Source of the DNA: Hyphomicrobiales bacterium
GTDB taxonomy: Bacteria; Pseudomonadota; Alphaproteobacteria; Rhizobiales; Rhizobiaceae
Assembly: GCA_900465685.1 (NCBI GenBank)
Contig: UEGR01000014.1
Coordinates: 83,926-147,925 of the forward strand
DNA: 64,000 nucleotides
Reading direction: 5' to 3'
A program made the position numbers and the translations under genes. Numbering within the stretch: position 1 is the stretch's first letter; each line of letters starts with the position of its first letter. Shown here piece by piece: positions 25,552-33,375 of the stretch. The notes below the pieces were generated by a model. It was not told the origin of the DNA, did no database searches, and was given only the letters and a program-made list of their open reading frames with translations.

Positions 25552-26631
25552 TCAGTTTGCTGCGGCAAAGACGCTGTAACAGTTGCGTCCCTTGCCCTTC
25601 GCCTCGTAAAGCGCGATGTCGGCATTGCGCGCCAGATTCTGCGGCGTGAGGCCGTCGCGTGGCGCGACAACAGCGCCGATACTGGCGGAGACATCCAGAA
25701 CAATGCCGTTAATGATGAAGGGCTCGCGGAAGGCTGCCACGATCTTTGCCGCGACGGCTTCAATTTCGTTTTGGCCGTTTGCATTGGGCAGAACAACCGC
25801 GAATTCATCGCCGCCGACCCGTACCGGCAGATCGTCGGCCCCAAGGGCAGAGCGCAGACGCCGCGCGGCCTCGATCAGCAGTGCGTCGCCCATAATATGT
25901 CCATGTGTGTCGTTCACGGCCTTGAAGCGGTCGAGATCGATCAACAGCGCCCCAACCGATCTGCCGTTCTTCAGCGCATCCTCGATCATCGGGATTGCCA
26001 GCTCGTAAAGCGCGCCGCGATTGTAGAGTTTGGTCAACCGGTCGGTCAGGGCCAGACGCTTGAGCGCAATGGAATCGTCATTGAGGAACTTGTTGGTCTT
26101 TTGCAGGCGCAGAAGGCCGCTCGCAACGCGTGCAAAGTCTTCAAGCTTGGCCAGATCGCTCTGGGAAATATGCCGGGGTTTGTTGTCGAGAATGCAAAGC
26201 GAGCCAACCGTCAGGCCCGCATCGACCGAAACCGGCGCGCCGGCATAGAACCGGAAAAGCGGTTCGCCGGTGACATAGGGCATGGTGCAGAAGAAGCGGT
26301 CTTCAACCATGTCTTCGACCACAAAGCTCTTGCCGCTTTCAACCACGAATGTGCAAGCGGTCATCTCGCGCGGGCAGCTGCTGACTTGCTGCCCGGCATT
26401 GGCCGCGACGCGTTGCCAGTCCTGATCGACGATGTTGAGGGCGGATGTGCTCGCGCCAAACGCGTCCTTGACGAGACCGACAAGCGTGTCGAGTTCAGGC
26501 AAACCGATGCTCGAAAGGGAGACAAGGCTGCGAACGCTTTCGAGCCGTTCGACTTCATTGGCCGGAACGGAAAAGTTTCGCTCTGGATTTGAGAAGCCCT
26601 GGACGTTTGTATTCATCATCTTCACCATCAT
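25552..26631 (-). CDS. GAF-GGDEF diguanylate cyclase
   Basis: The 359-residue protein has a GAF-type sensor (~40-175; ASTSALNIVDQDWQRVAANAG, SLCILDNKPRHISQSD) and a GGDEF domain (~195-355). The intact active-site motif VGGDEF is near residue 272, preceded by DRLTKLYNRGALYELA. An intact GGDEF predicts c-di-GMP synthesis. The inhibitory I-site, usually RxxD five residues before the motif, reads GADD here, so product feedback is probably absent. There is no membrane segment, so it is cytoplasmic. ATG 26631 or the in-frame ATG 15 bases later could be the start. Confidence 0.9.
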   Translation of the reverse strand: MMVKMMNTNVQGFSNPERNFSVPANEVERLESVRSLVSLSSIGLPELDTLVGLVKDAFGASTSALNIVDQDWQRVAANAGQQVSSCPREMTACTFVVESGKSFVVEDMVEDRFFCTMPYVTGEPLFRFYAGAPVSVDAGLTVGSLCILDNKPRHISQSDLAKLEDFARVASGLLRLQKTNKFLNDDSIALKRLALTDRLTKLYNRGALYELAIPMIEDALKNGRSVGALLIDLDRFKAVNDTHGHIMGDALLIEAARRLRSALGADDLPVRVGGDEFAVVLPNANGQNEIEAVAAKIVAAFREPFIINGIVLDVSASIGAVVAPRDGLTPQNLARNADIALYEAKGKGRNCYSVFAAAN

Positions 26632-26731
26632 GCATGCATCGACCCGCCCCGGTTATAGATAGGGAATACGACAGCAACAGCAAGCAAAGCATGCCGATGG
26701 CGAAGACGTTTGAACAAATTTTGTAATGTTT

Positions 26732-27625
26732 TTAGGCGGCCTCGATATCGCGAACCGGCGGATTGCCATAGAGGCGGCTATATTCACGGCTGAATTGCGA
26801 AGGACTTTGATAGCCCACGCGGTGTCCAGCCGTGCCGGCATCCAGTCTCTCGACCAGCATCAGCCGGCGCGCTTCGCTCAGGCGCAGCTGCTTTTGATAC
26901 TGGATCGGCGTCATGGCCGTGATCGACTTGAAATGGTGGTGAAATGACGACGGGCTCATATTCACATGCTCGGCCAACTGTTCGATGCGCAAAGGCAGCG
27001 CAAAATGCTGGCGCAGCCATCCGATGGCGCGCGCGATCCGGTTGGCCTGACTGTCCACTGTGGCGATATTGATCAGACGGTCGCCGCTTGGGCCTGTCAG
27101 CAGGCGATAGAGAATTTCCTGTTCGATCAGCGGCGCCATCACGGGAATATCTTCCGGGCTGTCAAGGAGGCGCAAAAGCCTGATCACCGCATCGACCAGC
27201 CCGGCAGGCGCAGTATTGACGCTGATGCCCCACTGGTTTTCCGAGAGAGCAATGCCGCGGCGAATGTCGCTGCGACCGAGAAGATCAACCAGCTTTTCAC
27301 TGTCGATGGCGAGCGACAGGCAAAGATGCGGTGCTTCGGCGCTTGCTTCTACCACGCGCCAGGTCACCGGCAGGTCGAGCGAAGTGACCAGATATTCCCC
27401 GGTTGCGTAGTTGATCGTGGCCGAGCCAAGGCGCAGGGATTTCGCGCCTTGAAGAACCATGGCCAGACACGGGCGATAGCTGCCATGGCAGGGCACGCTC
27501 GGCGTCGAACGTCTGCTTATCGACAGGCCGTCAATCGCGGTTTTGCGCTCGCCATCGGTCTCGATGAAGCGCTCGGCAAGCGACGCCAGTTCCCTATATG
27601 CATCGATGGGTAAGTTCATGGGCAC
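26732..27625 (-). CDS. AraC-family regulator with AraC_N domain (YqhC type)
   Basis: The 297-residue protein has an N-terminal domain of the AraC_N type (~1-190; PSVPCHGSYRPCLAMVLQGAKSLRLG and TGEYLVTSLDLPVTWRV) and a C-terminal double HTH (~200-295; FALPLRIEQLAEHVNMSPSS, FHHHFKSITAMTPIQYQKQLR). In E. coli the family member YqhC activates an adjacent aldehyde/alcohol reductase. Here the gene is divergent from an alcohol dehydrogenase, and the gap contains a matched direct repeat (27713-27742). In-frame ATG starts at 27625 and 27619 are both possible. Confidence 0.9.
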   Translation of the reverse strand: MPMNLPIDAYRELASLAERFIETDGERKTAIDGLSISRRSTPSVPCHGSYRPCLAMVLQGAKSLRLGSATINYATGEYLVTSLDLPVTWRVVEASAEAPHLCLSLAIDSEKLVDLLGRSDIRRGIALSENQWGISVNTAPAGLVDAVIRLLRLLDSPEDIPVMAPLIEQEILYRLLTGPSGDRLINIATVDSQANRIARAIGWLRQHFALPLRIEQLAEHVNMSPSSFHHHFKSITAMTPIQYQKQLRLSEARRLMLVERLDAGTAGHRVGYQSPSQFSREYSRLYGNPPVRDIEAA

Positions 27626-27712
27626 CTTGCTTTGTCAACGATCCGACACGGTCCTTATTTATCCTTTTCGGAAATCGAAACCAAGGGACAGGGTTGATCG
27701 AGAACGTCAGAT

Positions 27713-27742
27713 TTGCAGGATTGTGCAAGAAGCTTGCAGGAT
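27713..27742. promoter_or_regulatory. AraC-type direct-repeat operator upstream of the alcohol dehydrogenase
   Basis: TTGCAGGAT occurs twice in the same direction (27713-27721 and 27734-27742), exactly 21 bp apart. Between them lies an inverted repeat TGCAAG-AAG-CTTGCA (27724-27738). Two-turn direct repeats are the classic AraC-family site. It lies 83-112 bp before the dehydrogenase ATG and 88 bp or more from the regulator start. Confidence 0.65.
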
Positions 27743-27824
27743 CGGTCTACCCTGTTTTCCCGGTTCGGAGCATAGTCAATCATCTCATCCTCCCCCAATT
27801 TTCCCCTGAAAAACGGAGTTTATT

Positions 27825-28871
27825 ATGGCTATTGCAAGAGGTTATGCCGCCACCGATGCGGATCAGCCGCTGGTGCCGTTCACGTTTGAACGTCGCGAAC
27901 CCAATGCCGACGATGTGGTCATCTCGATCCAGTATTGCGGCGTGTGCCATTCCGACATTCACACGGTTCGCAACGAGTGGAAAAATGCCGTTTATCCAAT
28001 CGTTCCCGGTCATGAAATTGCGGGCATTGTCACGGCTGTCGGCGACAAGGTGACGAAGTTCAAGGTTGGCGACAAGGTTGGCGTCGGCTGCTTCGTGGAT
28101 TCCTGTGTCGGCTGTGCGACGCGCGACGTCGACAACGAACAATATCTGCCGGGCCTGATCCAGACCTATAACTGCGATGACGCCGAAGGAAAGGCGCGCA
28201 CACAGGGCGGCTATTCCGACCAGATCGTCGTCAAGGAAGGCTATGTGCTTTCCATTCCGGACAATCTGCCGCTTAACGCTTCGGCACCGCTGCTTTGTGC
28301 TGGCATCACGCTTTATTCGCCGCTTCGTCACTGGAACGCCGGTCCCGGCAAGCGCGTGGCCATCGTCGGCATGGGCGGGCTCGGCCATATGGGCGTCAAG
28401 CTTGCCAATGCGATGGGCGCGCATGTCACGGTGCTCAGCCAGTCGCTTTCGAAAAAGGATGACGGTCTCAAGCTTGGTGCGAAGGAATATTACGCTACCA
28501 GCGATGCCTCGACCTTTGAAAAACTGGCGGGCAGCTTCGATCTGATCATCTGCACAGTGGGCGTTGCCATCGACTGGAATGCCTATCTGGGCCTGCTCAA
28601 GGTCAATGGAACCATGGTGAATGTCGGCGCGCCGGAACATATGGTGCCGGTCCATGCCTTCTCGCTGATCCCGGGCCGCAAGAGCCTGTCCGGTTCGATG
28701 ATCGGCTCGATCAAGGAAACCCAGGAAATGCTGGACTTCTGCGGCGAGCACAACATCGTCTCGGAAATCGAGATGATCAAAATTCAGGATATCAATGAAG
28801 CTTACGAGCGCGTTTTGAAAAGCGACGTGCGCTATCGCTTCGTGATCGATATCGCCTCGCTGGCAGCCTGA
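27825..28871 (+). CDS. Zinc-dependent alcohol/aldehyde dehydrogenase (CAD/YahK family) with altered structural zinc site
   Basis: The 348-residue protein is a medium-chain dehydrogenase. The catalytic zinc ligands are in CGVCHSD (~38-44) and GHEIAG (~63-68), and the NADP(H)-type Rossmann motif is [22 protein letters not shown] (~178-199). In the lobe that usually carries four structural-zinc Cys, only the first two remain ([10 protein letters not shown]); the third and fourth positions fall on Arg and Leu in [11 protein letters not shown]. The structural zinc is therefore probably absent. Family members reduce aldehydes, including cinnamyl and short-chain types. It is divergent from, and probably activated by, the AraC_N regulator. 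Confidence 0.9.
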   Translation: MAIARGYAATDADQPLVPFTFERREPNADDVVISIQYCGVCHSDIHTVRNEWKNAVYPIVPGHEIAGIVTAVGDKVTKFKVGDKVGVGCFVDSCVGCATRDVDNEQYLPGLIQTYNCDDAEGKARTQGGYSDQIVVKEGYVLSIPDNLPLNASAPLLCAGITLYSPLRHWNAGPGKRVAIVGMGGLGHMGVKLANAMGAHVTVLSQSLSKKDDGLKLGAKEYYATSDASTFEKLAGSFDLIICTVGVAIDWNAYLGLLKVNGTMVNVGAPEHMVPVHAFSLIPGRKSLSGSMIGSIKETQEMLDFCGEHNIVSEIEMIKIQDINEAYERVLKSDVRYRFVIDIASLAA

Positions 28872-28877
28872 TAAAAC

Positions 28878-28909
28878 AAAAGGCGGGACTATTCAGTCCC
28901 GCCTTTTTC
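28878..28909. terminator. Bidirectional terminator after the alcohol dehydrogenase
   Basis: A 10-bp perfect stem, AGGCGGGACT with AGTCCCGCCT (28881-28890 with 28895-28904, loop ATTC), has TTTTT on its right and an A run on its left, so it can work on both strands. Confidence 0.88.
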
Positions 28910-28923
28910 ATAAAGCCGCAGCT

Positions 28924-29115
28924 TCAGAACTGGAGCATCTGGCTGAGCACAATAATCGTGCCGACAGCGCACGAGCAGGCAAATAGCGCCAGTTCCGATG
29001 CCGTAAGCCGGTCGATCCAGATCGGTCGCTTCAATTGTCCATTCGTTTTTAATTGTGTGCTGGCGGGCAATTTCGCTTTCGCCCCGCTATCCCTTTTTAT
29101 TGAACCGCTGCGCAT
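28924..29115 (-). CDS. Possible small membrane-anchored hypothetical protein
   Basis: This frame of 63 codons starts at an ATG preceded by GGGGGAG, a good ribosome site. It encodes a basic N-terminal half (~1-40) and a single hydrophobic C-terminal helix (ELALFACSCAVGTIIVLSQML). That layout is common for small tail-anchored inner-membrane proteins. It ends beside the bidirectional terminator at 28878-28909, which would serve it. No family is recognised and short frames arise by chance, so it is tentative. Confidence 0.35.
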   Translation of the reverse strand: MRSGSIKRDSGAKAKLPASTQLKTNGQLKRPIWIDRLTASELALFACSCAVGTIIVLSQMLQF

Positions 29116-29397
29116 TTTTCATTTTCTCCCCCATCCAACGCTAACTGCGTTGGGTCGCCGCGAGACCGGCGCAATTAACTGAACATTAACCAATCTTTAA
29201 CCGTCGGGAAACAGCAAAAACGGACGAACCGACAAACCGGTCTGACGAATGAACATCGTGATCCCCTTGCGCGATGAGCTTGCCTGTATGGTTGCAATCC
29301 CGGCCGGGTTCTGGTCAAAGCCTGCAAGGCTTTTCAGAAATGTCGGAACCAAGCCGAAAACAGGCCAGAAGCAGGCCAGAAGCAGGATTGTTGAACC

Positions 29398-30138
29398 ATG
29401 CCCGATAATGGCGCATCTGCACCATTCATTGCTGTCGACGGCGTCGGTTATGCCATAGCCGGGCGACCGATCCTGCATGGTGTTTCGCTTCATTCTACAG
29501 CGCGCAGAATGGGTATTGTCGGCAGAAACGGCTCTGGCAAGAGCACGCTTGCGCGGCTTCTGGCTGGTCTGCTGAAACCCTCGGAAGGCGCGATCCGTAT
29601 TGCGGGCCAGGACCTTTACGAAGACCGCAAGGCGGCGCTTTCGACGGTCGGTATCCTGTTTCAAAACCCCGAACACCAGATCATCTTTCCAACTGTCATT
29701 GAGGAAATTGCTTTCGGCCTGCGCCAGCAAGGTGCAACCAAAGCCGATGCGCGGACGATGGCGACAAAGGTGCTGGGCGATTTCGGCAAGGAACATTGGG
29801 CCGATGCCGCAATCCAGTCTTTGTCACAAGGGCAGAAGCATCTCGTCTGCATGATGGCGGTGGTCGCCATGCGCCCGGCACTCATCATTCTCGACGAGCC
29901 TTTTGCCGGGCTCGATATTCCGACGCGGCATCAGCTGTCGCGCTATCTGAATGCCGGTGAGGCGCGTCTTCTCCACATTTCCCACCATCCGGAAGACTTG
30001 CACGGCTATGACGAAGTGTTCTGGATCGATCAGGGCCAGATCCGGGAAACCGGGGATGCGCAAACGGTTCTGACCCGCTATGTTGAAGAAATGATCCTTC
30101 AGGGCAAGAGCGATGATCTCTCTCACCTCTCCCGTTAA
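29398..30138 (+). CDS. bioM: Biotin ECF transporter ATPase BioM
   Basis: The 246-residue protein is an energy-coupling-factor ATPase. It has Walker A GRNGSGKST (~42), a Q-loop GILFQNPEHQIIFPTVIEEIAFG (~87-109) typical of CbiO/EcfA proteins, the signature LSQGQKHLV and Walker B LIILDEPFAGLD. It is followed by a T-component and BioY, the arrangement bioMNY known from Rhizobium and Rhodobacter. It drives uptake of biotin from the periplasm. The ATG at 29398 is preceded by an 11-bp tandem repeat. Confidence 0.92.
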   Translation: MPDNGASAPFIAVDGVGYAIAGRPILHGVSLHSTARRMGIVGRNGSGKSTLARLLAGLLKPSEGAIRIAGQDLYEDRKAALSTVGILFQNPEHQIIFPTVIEEIAFGLRQQGATKADARTMATKVLGDFGKEHWADAAIQSLSQGQKHLVCMMAVVAMRPALIILDEPFAGLDIPTRHQLSRYLNAGEARLLHISHHPEDLHGYDEVFWIDQGQIRETGDAQTVLTRYVEEMILQGKSDDLSHLSR

Positions 30139-30715
30139 AACACGCGCCCATCAATGGCCGGTGGCGGCCAAGGTCGCCGCGCTTTGCATTGCGACCACGA
30201 CGCTTTTCATGGTCCAGTCGGTCTGGTTCCAGCTCGGCGCATTCGTGTTATGCTTTGTGCTCTACGTGCTTCCGGGGTGGGTATTCTTTCGCGCTGGCTT
30301 GCAGGCCATGCGCCCGGTTCTGCCTTTTGCTGCGGTTATTTTTCTCTGGCATCTGGCTTTCTACACCGCGCTTGAAGGGGTGGAGATCACGGTACGGGTC
30401 GTCACGATGATCGCTTTGGCCAATCTGGTGACGATGACCACCCCGCTTGAAGATTTTGTGCATCTGCTGCGGTTTCTGAATGCGCCTTTGCGTCGCCTCG
30501 GCCTGCCGACGCAAATTCTCGAAACGGCCATTCCGCTGGTGATACGCTTTTCGCCGGTGCTCATTGCCAAGGCCGGACAGCTTGTTGAAGCATGGCGCGC
30601 CCGGTCGCGCAGGCGTCCGGGCTGGCAACTGGTGCTGCCGCTGTCACTGGCCGCGCTTGACGATGCCGATCATGTTGCCGAAGCATTGCGTGCTCGCGGC
30701 GGAACTCTCAAATAA
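30113..30715 (+). CDS. bioN: Biotin ECF transporter transmembrane protein BioN
   Basis: The 200-residue protein is an EcfT/CbiQ-type T-component, here of the short BioN length. It has four to five hydrophobic segments and the coupling motif region VEAWRARSRRRPGW and DDADHVAEALRARGGTLK at the C terminus; the A-R-G/A-R-S boxes contact the ATPase. It overlaps bioM by 26 bp and precedes bioY by 11 bp. Confidence 0.9.
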   Translation: MISLTSPVKTRAHQWPVAAKVAALCIATTTLFMVQSVWFQLGAFVLCFVLYVLPGWVFFRAGLQAMRPVLPFAAVIFLWHLAFYTALEGVEITVRVVTMIALANLVTMTTPLEDFVHLLRFLNAPLRRLGLPTQILETAIPLVIRFSPVLIAKAGQLVEAWRARSRRRPGWQLVLPLSLAALDDADHVAEALRARGGTLK

Positions 30716-30726
30716 AGGCTTCCCGA

Positions 30727-31281
30727 ATGGAAAGAAATGTCGCCCATGTGGCCCTGTTTGCAGCGCTGATCTGCGCATTGGGATTTTTGCCGGCTGTCAC
30801 GCTCGGCTTCGGCGTGCCGATTACCGCGCAAAATCTCGGCGTGATGCTTGCCGGGGCCGTTCTGGGGCCGAAACGCGGTGTCGCCGCCGTCGCGCTGGTC
30901 ATCCTGCTGGTGGCGATCGGATTGCCGGTTCTCGCGGTTGGACGCGGCGGTCTTGGCGTGTTCTCCGGCCCGACGGTTGGCTTTCTGCTCGGCTGGATTC
31001 CGGCGGTTTACGTCACTGGCCTTTTCATCGAGCGCGCGCCCATCGCCAATCTCGGCGTGTCGACCTTTATCGGCGCGGTTCTGGGCTGCATCGTGGTGCT
31101 CTATCTGTTCGGCGCAATCGGCATGTCGTTGATCCTCGCAAAGCCTTTCCTTGAAGCGGTCAAGCTCCTGGCCATTTTCATTCCGGGCGATGTGGTCAAG
31201 GCTGTCATCACCGGTGTTCTGGTGTCTGCACTTGCCAAAATCAGGCCGCAGGATATTCATCGCGGTCAAACCATACGCTGA
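30727..31281 (+). CDS. bioY: Biotin-binding S-component BioY
   Basis: The 184-residue, six-helix protein matches BioY: VALFAALICALGFLPAVTLGFGVPITAQNLGVMLAGAVLG near the N terminus, GRGGLGVFSGPTVGFLLGWIP (~78-98), and a C-terminal PGDVVKAVITGVL. It binds biotin and in this organism works with BioMN as a tripartite importer. The presence of all three genes suggests high-affinity biotin scavenging. Confidence 0.95.
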   Translation: MERNVAHVALFAALICALGFLPAVTLGFGVPITAQNLGVMLAGAVLGPKRGVAAVALVILLVAIGLPVLAVGRGGLGVFSGPTVGFLLGWIPAVYVTGLFIERAPIANLGVSTFIGAVLGCIVVLYLFGAIGMSLILAKPFLEAVKLLAIFIPGDVVKAVITGVLVSALAKIRPQDIHRGQTIR

Positions 31282-31408
31282 AAAGCTGTGCGTTCACGGT
31301 AACTTGTATCGCACCGCGCAGCAGATCGGTATTCCTGATGCTTTCTCCAATCGGAGAGATTACGGTAATTTTTCATAGCGAATCGATGTCCAGATTGGGA
31401 GACATTGC

Positions 31409-32677
31409 ATGGCAGCAGAGACCGGTGCGGCGCGTACCATTCGGACCATTGTCGAAACCATTCGACCGCAGTTGAATGTCAAACTGTGGGACGGCACCCA
31501 GATCGGCGCCTTTGACGGGCCGACACTGGCGATCAAGGACCCGTCGGTCGTGCGTCAGGTGGTGCTGAAGCCGAATTACGATACGCTCATCAGCCTCTGG
31601 ACCTCCGGCGCGGTCGACATCGAAAACGGAACCATCTTCGATGTCGCCGAAACAAAGATCGACGGTCATCTCAAGGACCGGATCAAGGCGCTGCCGAAAT
31701 GGCAGTTGCTGAAAGGCATTCCATCGCTGCTCTTTGCCGGAAAGGCAAAGGACCAGGAAAATATCGACGGAAAGTCTCCCTTCGTCAGCGGCTCGAACAA
31801 GGAAGCGATCACCCATCACTACGATGTGTCGAACGAGTTTTATCAGCTGTTTCTTGATGAACGCATGGTCTACACCTGCGCCTATTTCACCGACTGGCAG
31901 AACAGTTTGGATCAGGCACAGCACGACAAGCTGGATCTGATTTGCCGCAAGCTGCGTCTGAAGCCGGGCGACCGCTTTCTGGATATCGGCTGCGGCTGGG
32001 GCGCGCTTTTGATCCATGCCGTGCAAAATTATGGCGTGATTGGAACCGGCGTTTCGCTGTCAGAAGCACAGACCGCGCTGGCCCGACAAAGGATCAAGGC
32101 TGCCGGGCTGGAAGACAAGATCACCATCCACATCAAGTCCTATACCGAGCTTGATCAGGCGTTCGACAAGATTTCTTCCATTGGCATGTTCGAACATGTC
32201 GGCATTGCCAATTACGACACCTATTTCAAATCGGTACGGCGTTTGCTGCGGCCCGGCGGCCTCTATATGCATCACGCCATTACCCGCCGGATGAAGAAGA
32301 ACAAGAAGAGCTTCAACCGCAAGAGTGCGGAACATCTGGCGCTGGTGAAATACATTTTCCCGGGCGGTGAACTGGACCATCTGGGCATGACGGTCGAGAA
32401 TCTCGAAGGCCATGGCTTTGAGGTACATGACGTGGAAAATCTCCGCGAGCACTATGGGCGCACCTGCCGCATGTGGGCGGACCGGCTTCATGCCAATTTC
32501 GACAAGGCCGTTGCCGAGGTTGGTTATCCGCGGGCGCGCCTCTGGATATTGTATCTCGCAGGATGCGCATTGGCGTTTGAGCGCGGAACGGTTCAGATCA
32601 ACCAGACGCTTGCCTCAAAGCGCAAACGTGGCATTTCGGCTGTGCCGCAAACACGCGCTGATATTTATCAGGGCTAG
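31409..32677 (+). CDS. cfa: Cyclopropane-fatty-acyl-phospholipid synthase family protein
   Basis: The 422-residue protein has a non-catalytic N-terminal domain (~1-115) and a SAM-dependent methyltransferase domain. Residues seen are HHYDVSNEFYQLFLDERMVYTCAYF (~131-155), the SAM motif FLDIGCGWGALLIHA (~191-205), FEHVGIANYDTYF (~261-273) and a YGRTCRMW segment. These are diagnostic for CFA synthases, which methylenate unsaturated acyl chains of membrane lipids from S-adenosylmethionine. Brucellaceae membranes contain lactobacillic acid, which fits. Its TAG stop lies inside the start of a palindromic repeat (32675-32745). Confidence 0.9.
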   Translation: MAAETGAARTIRTIVETIRPQLNVKLWDGTQIGAFDGPTLAIKDPSVVRQVVLKPNYDTLISLWTSGAVDIENGTIFDVAETKIDGHLKDRIKALPKWQLLKGIPSLLFAGKAKDQENIDGKSPFVSGSNKEAITHHYDVSNEFYQLFLDERMVYTCAYFTDWQNSLDQAQHDKLDLICRKLRLKPGDRFLDIGCGWGALLIHAVQNYGVIGTGVSLSEAQTALARQRIKAAGLEDKITIHIKSYTELDQAFDKISSIGMFEHVGIANYDTYFKSVRRLLRPGGLYMHHAITRRMKKNKKSFNRKSAEHLALVKYIFPGGELDHLGMTVENLEGHGFEVHDVENLREHYGRTCRMWADRLHANFDKAVAEVGYPRARLWILYLAGCALAFERGTVQINQTLASKRKRGISAVPQTRADIYQG

Positions 32678-32745
32678 AGCATGTCTCCCGAAAGCGGAAA
32701 CGGGTTTCGGGACAAAGACATTCGTGAAAACAAAAGCTTAAAGCA
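32675..32745. repeat. Partial Bru-RS-like palindromic repeat overlapping the cfa stop codon
   Basis: The element begins TAGAGCATG, forms the hairpin TCCCGAAA...TTTCGGGA (about 32686-32712) and runs on through ACAAAAGCTTAAAGCA. The layout matches the left half of the other copies. The TAG of its first bases is the stop codon of the cfa gene. It may also act as a 3'-end hairpin. Confidence 0.6.
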
Positions 32746-32795
32746 ATATGGTGGGCAGGCGAAGCGCGAGCTTCCGCTTGCCGCTTGATTTATGC

Positions 32796-33236
32796 CTATC
32801 TGACTTCGCGGTCGATATCGCGCCGCAGCACGAAAGCGGTGGTGATGTCGTCGACGATATCATGGGCGGCAACGAGGTCGCGCACGCGGTTCAGATCGTC
32901 GATCGTCGCCGCTTCCAGCTCGACAACCAGATCAAGCTGTCCGCTGACTGACGAGACGCGGCGGACTTCCGCATGCTGCGCCAATATGTCGAGAAGCGCC
33001 AGAGCGGGCGTGCGTTTCAGGCTTACGAGCAAAATGGCGCGGATGAAATTGGTATCGATCTCGCCGATATCCGCGCGATAGCCGCGAATAACGCCGCTGC
33101 GTTCCAGATTCGTGACACGTTCGCTGGTCGCGCTGCGGGACAAGCCGATACGACCGGCCAGTGTCTTCAGCGCGATGCGCGCTTCCTTGGACAGAATTGC
33201 CAGTATTTCGCGATCTTTCGCATCAAGTTCCCGCAT
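32796..33236 (-). CDS. Lrp/AsnC-family transcriptional regulator
   Basis: From ATG 33236 (AGGG upstream) the protein has 146 residues: an AsnC wHTH (~5-60; LDAKDREILAILSKEARIAL, GRIGLSRSATSERVTNLERSG) and a C-terminal RAM ligand/oligomerisation domain (~70-140). Lrp/AsnC proteins sense amino acids. It is divergent, 140 bp away, from the kinase/PLP-enzyme fusion gene and is its likely regulator. The longer open frame to 33752 is antisense to that gene and is rejected. Confidence 0.9.
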   Translation of the reverse strand: MRELDAKDREILAILSKEARIALKTLAGRIGLSRSATSERVTNLERSGVIRGYRADIGEIDTNFIRAILLVSLKRTPALALLDILAQHAEVRRVSSVSGQLDLVVELEAATIDDLNRVRDLVAAHDIVDDITTAFVLRRDIDREVR

Positions 33237-33375
33237 CGTTACCCTATACGCATGACCGGACATATGCCGGTCTATTCCGACAAAGTGCCGGTTCTTCCGA
33301 CAGGATACTTGATGCCCGAAAACGCATTGCGTGCCAAGCTTCTGATAAGAAATGTAAACTGGAAACGCACCGTCT

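Larger units (their letters stand above)
28872..29397. other. 526-bp intergenic region before bioM
   Basis: The region holds the terminator at 28878-28909, a possible 63-codon minus-strand ORF (28924-29115), an inverted repeat CCAACGCTAACTGCGTTGG (29137-29155), and a tandem duplication of CAGGCCAGAAG (29361-29371, 29372-29382) directly upstream of bioM. I found no BioR-type TTATCTATAA box here. Confidence 0.6.

Noticed and set aside
26653..26662. TTATAGATAG, close to the BioR box TTATCTATAA
   Set aside because: One or two mismatches and located upstream of the GGDEF gene, not of a biotin gene; likely coincidence.
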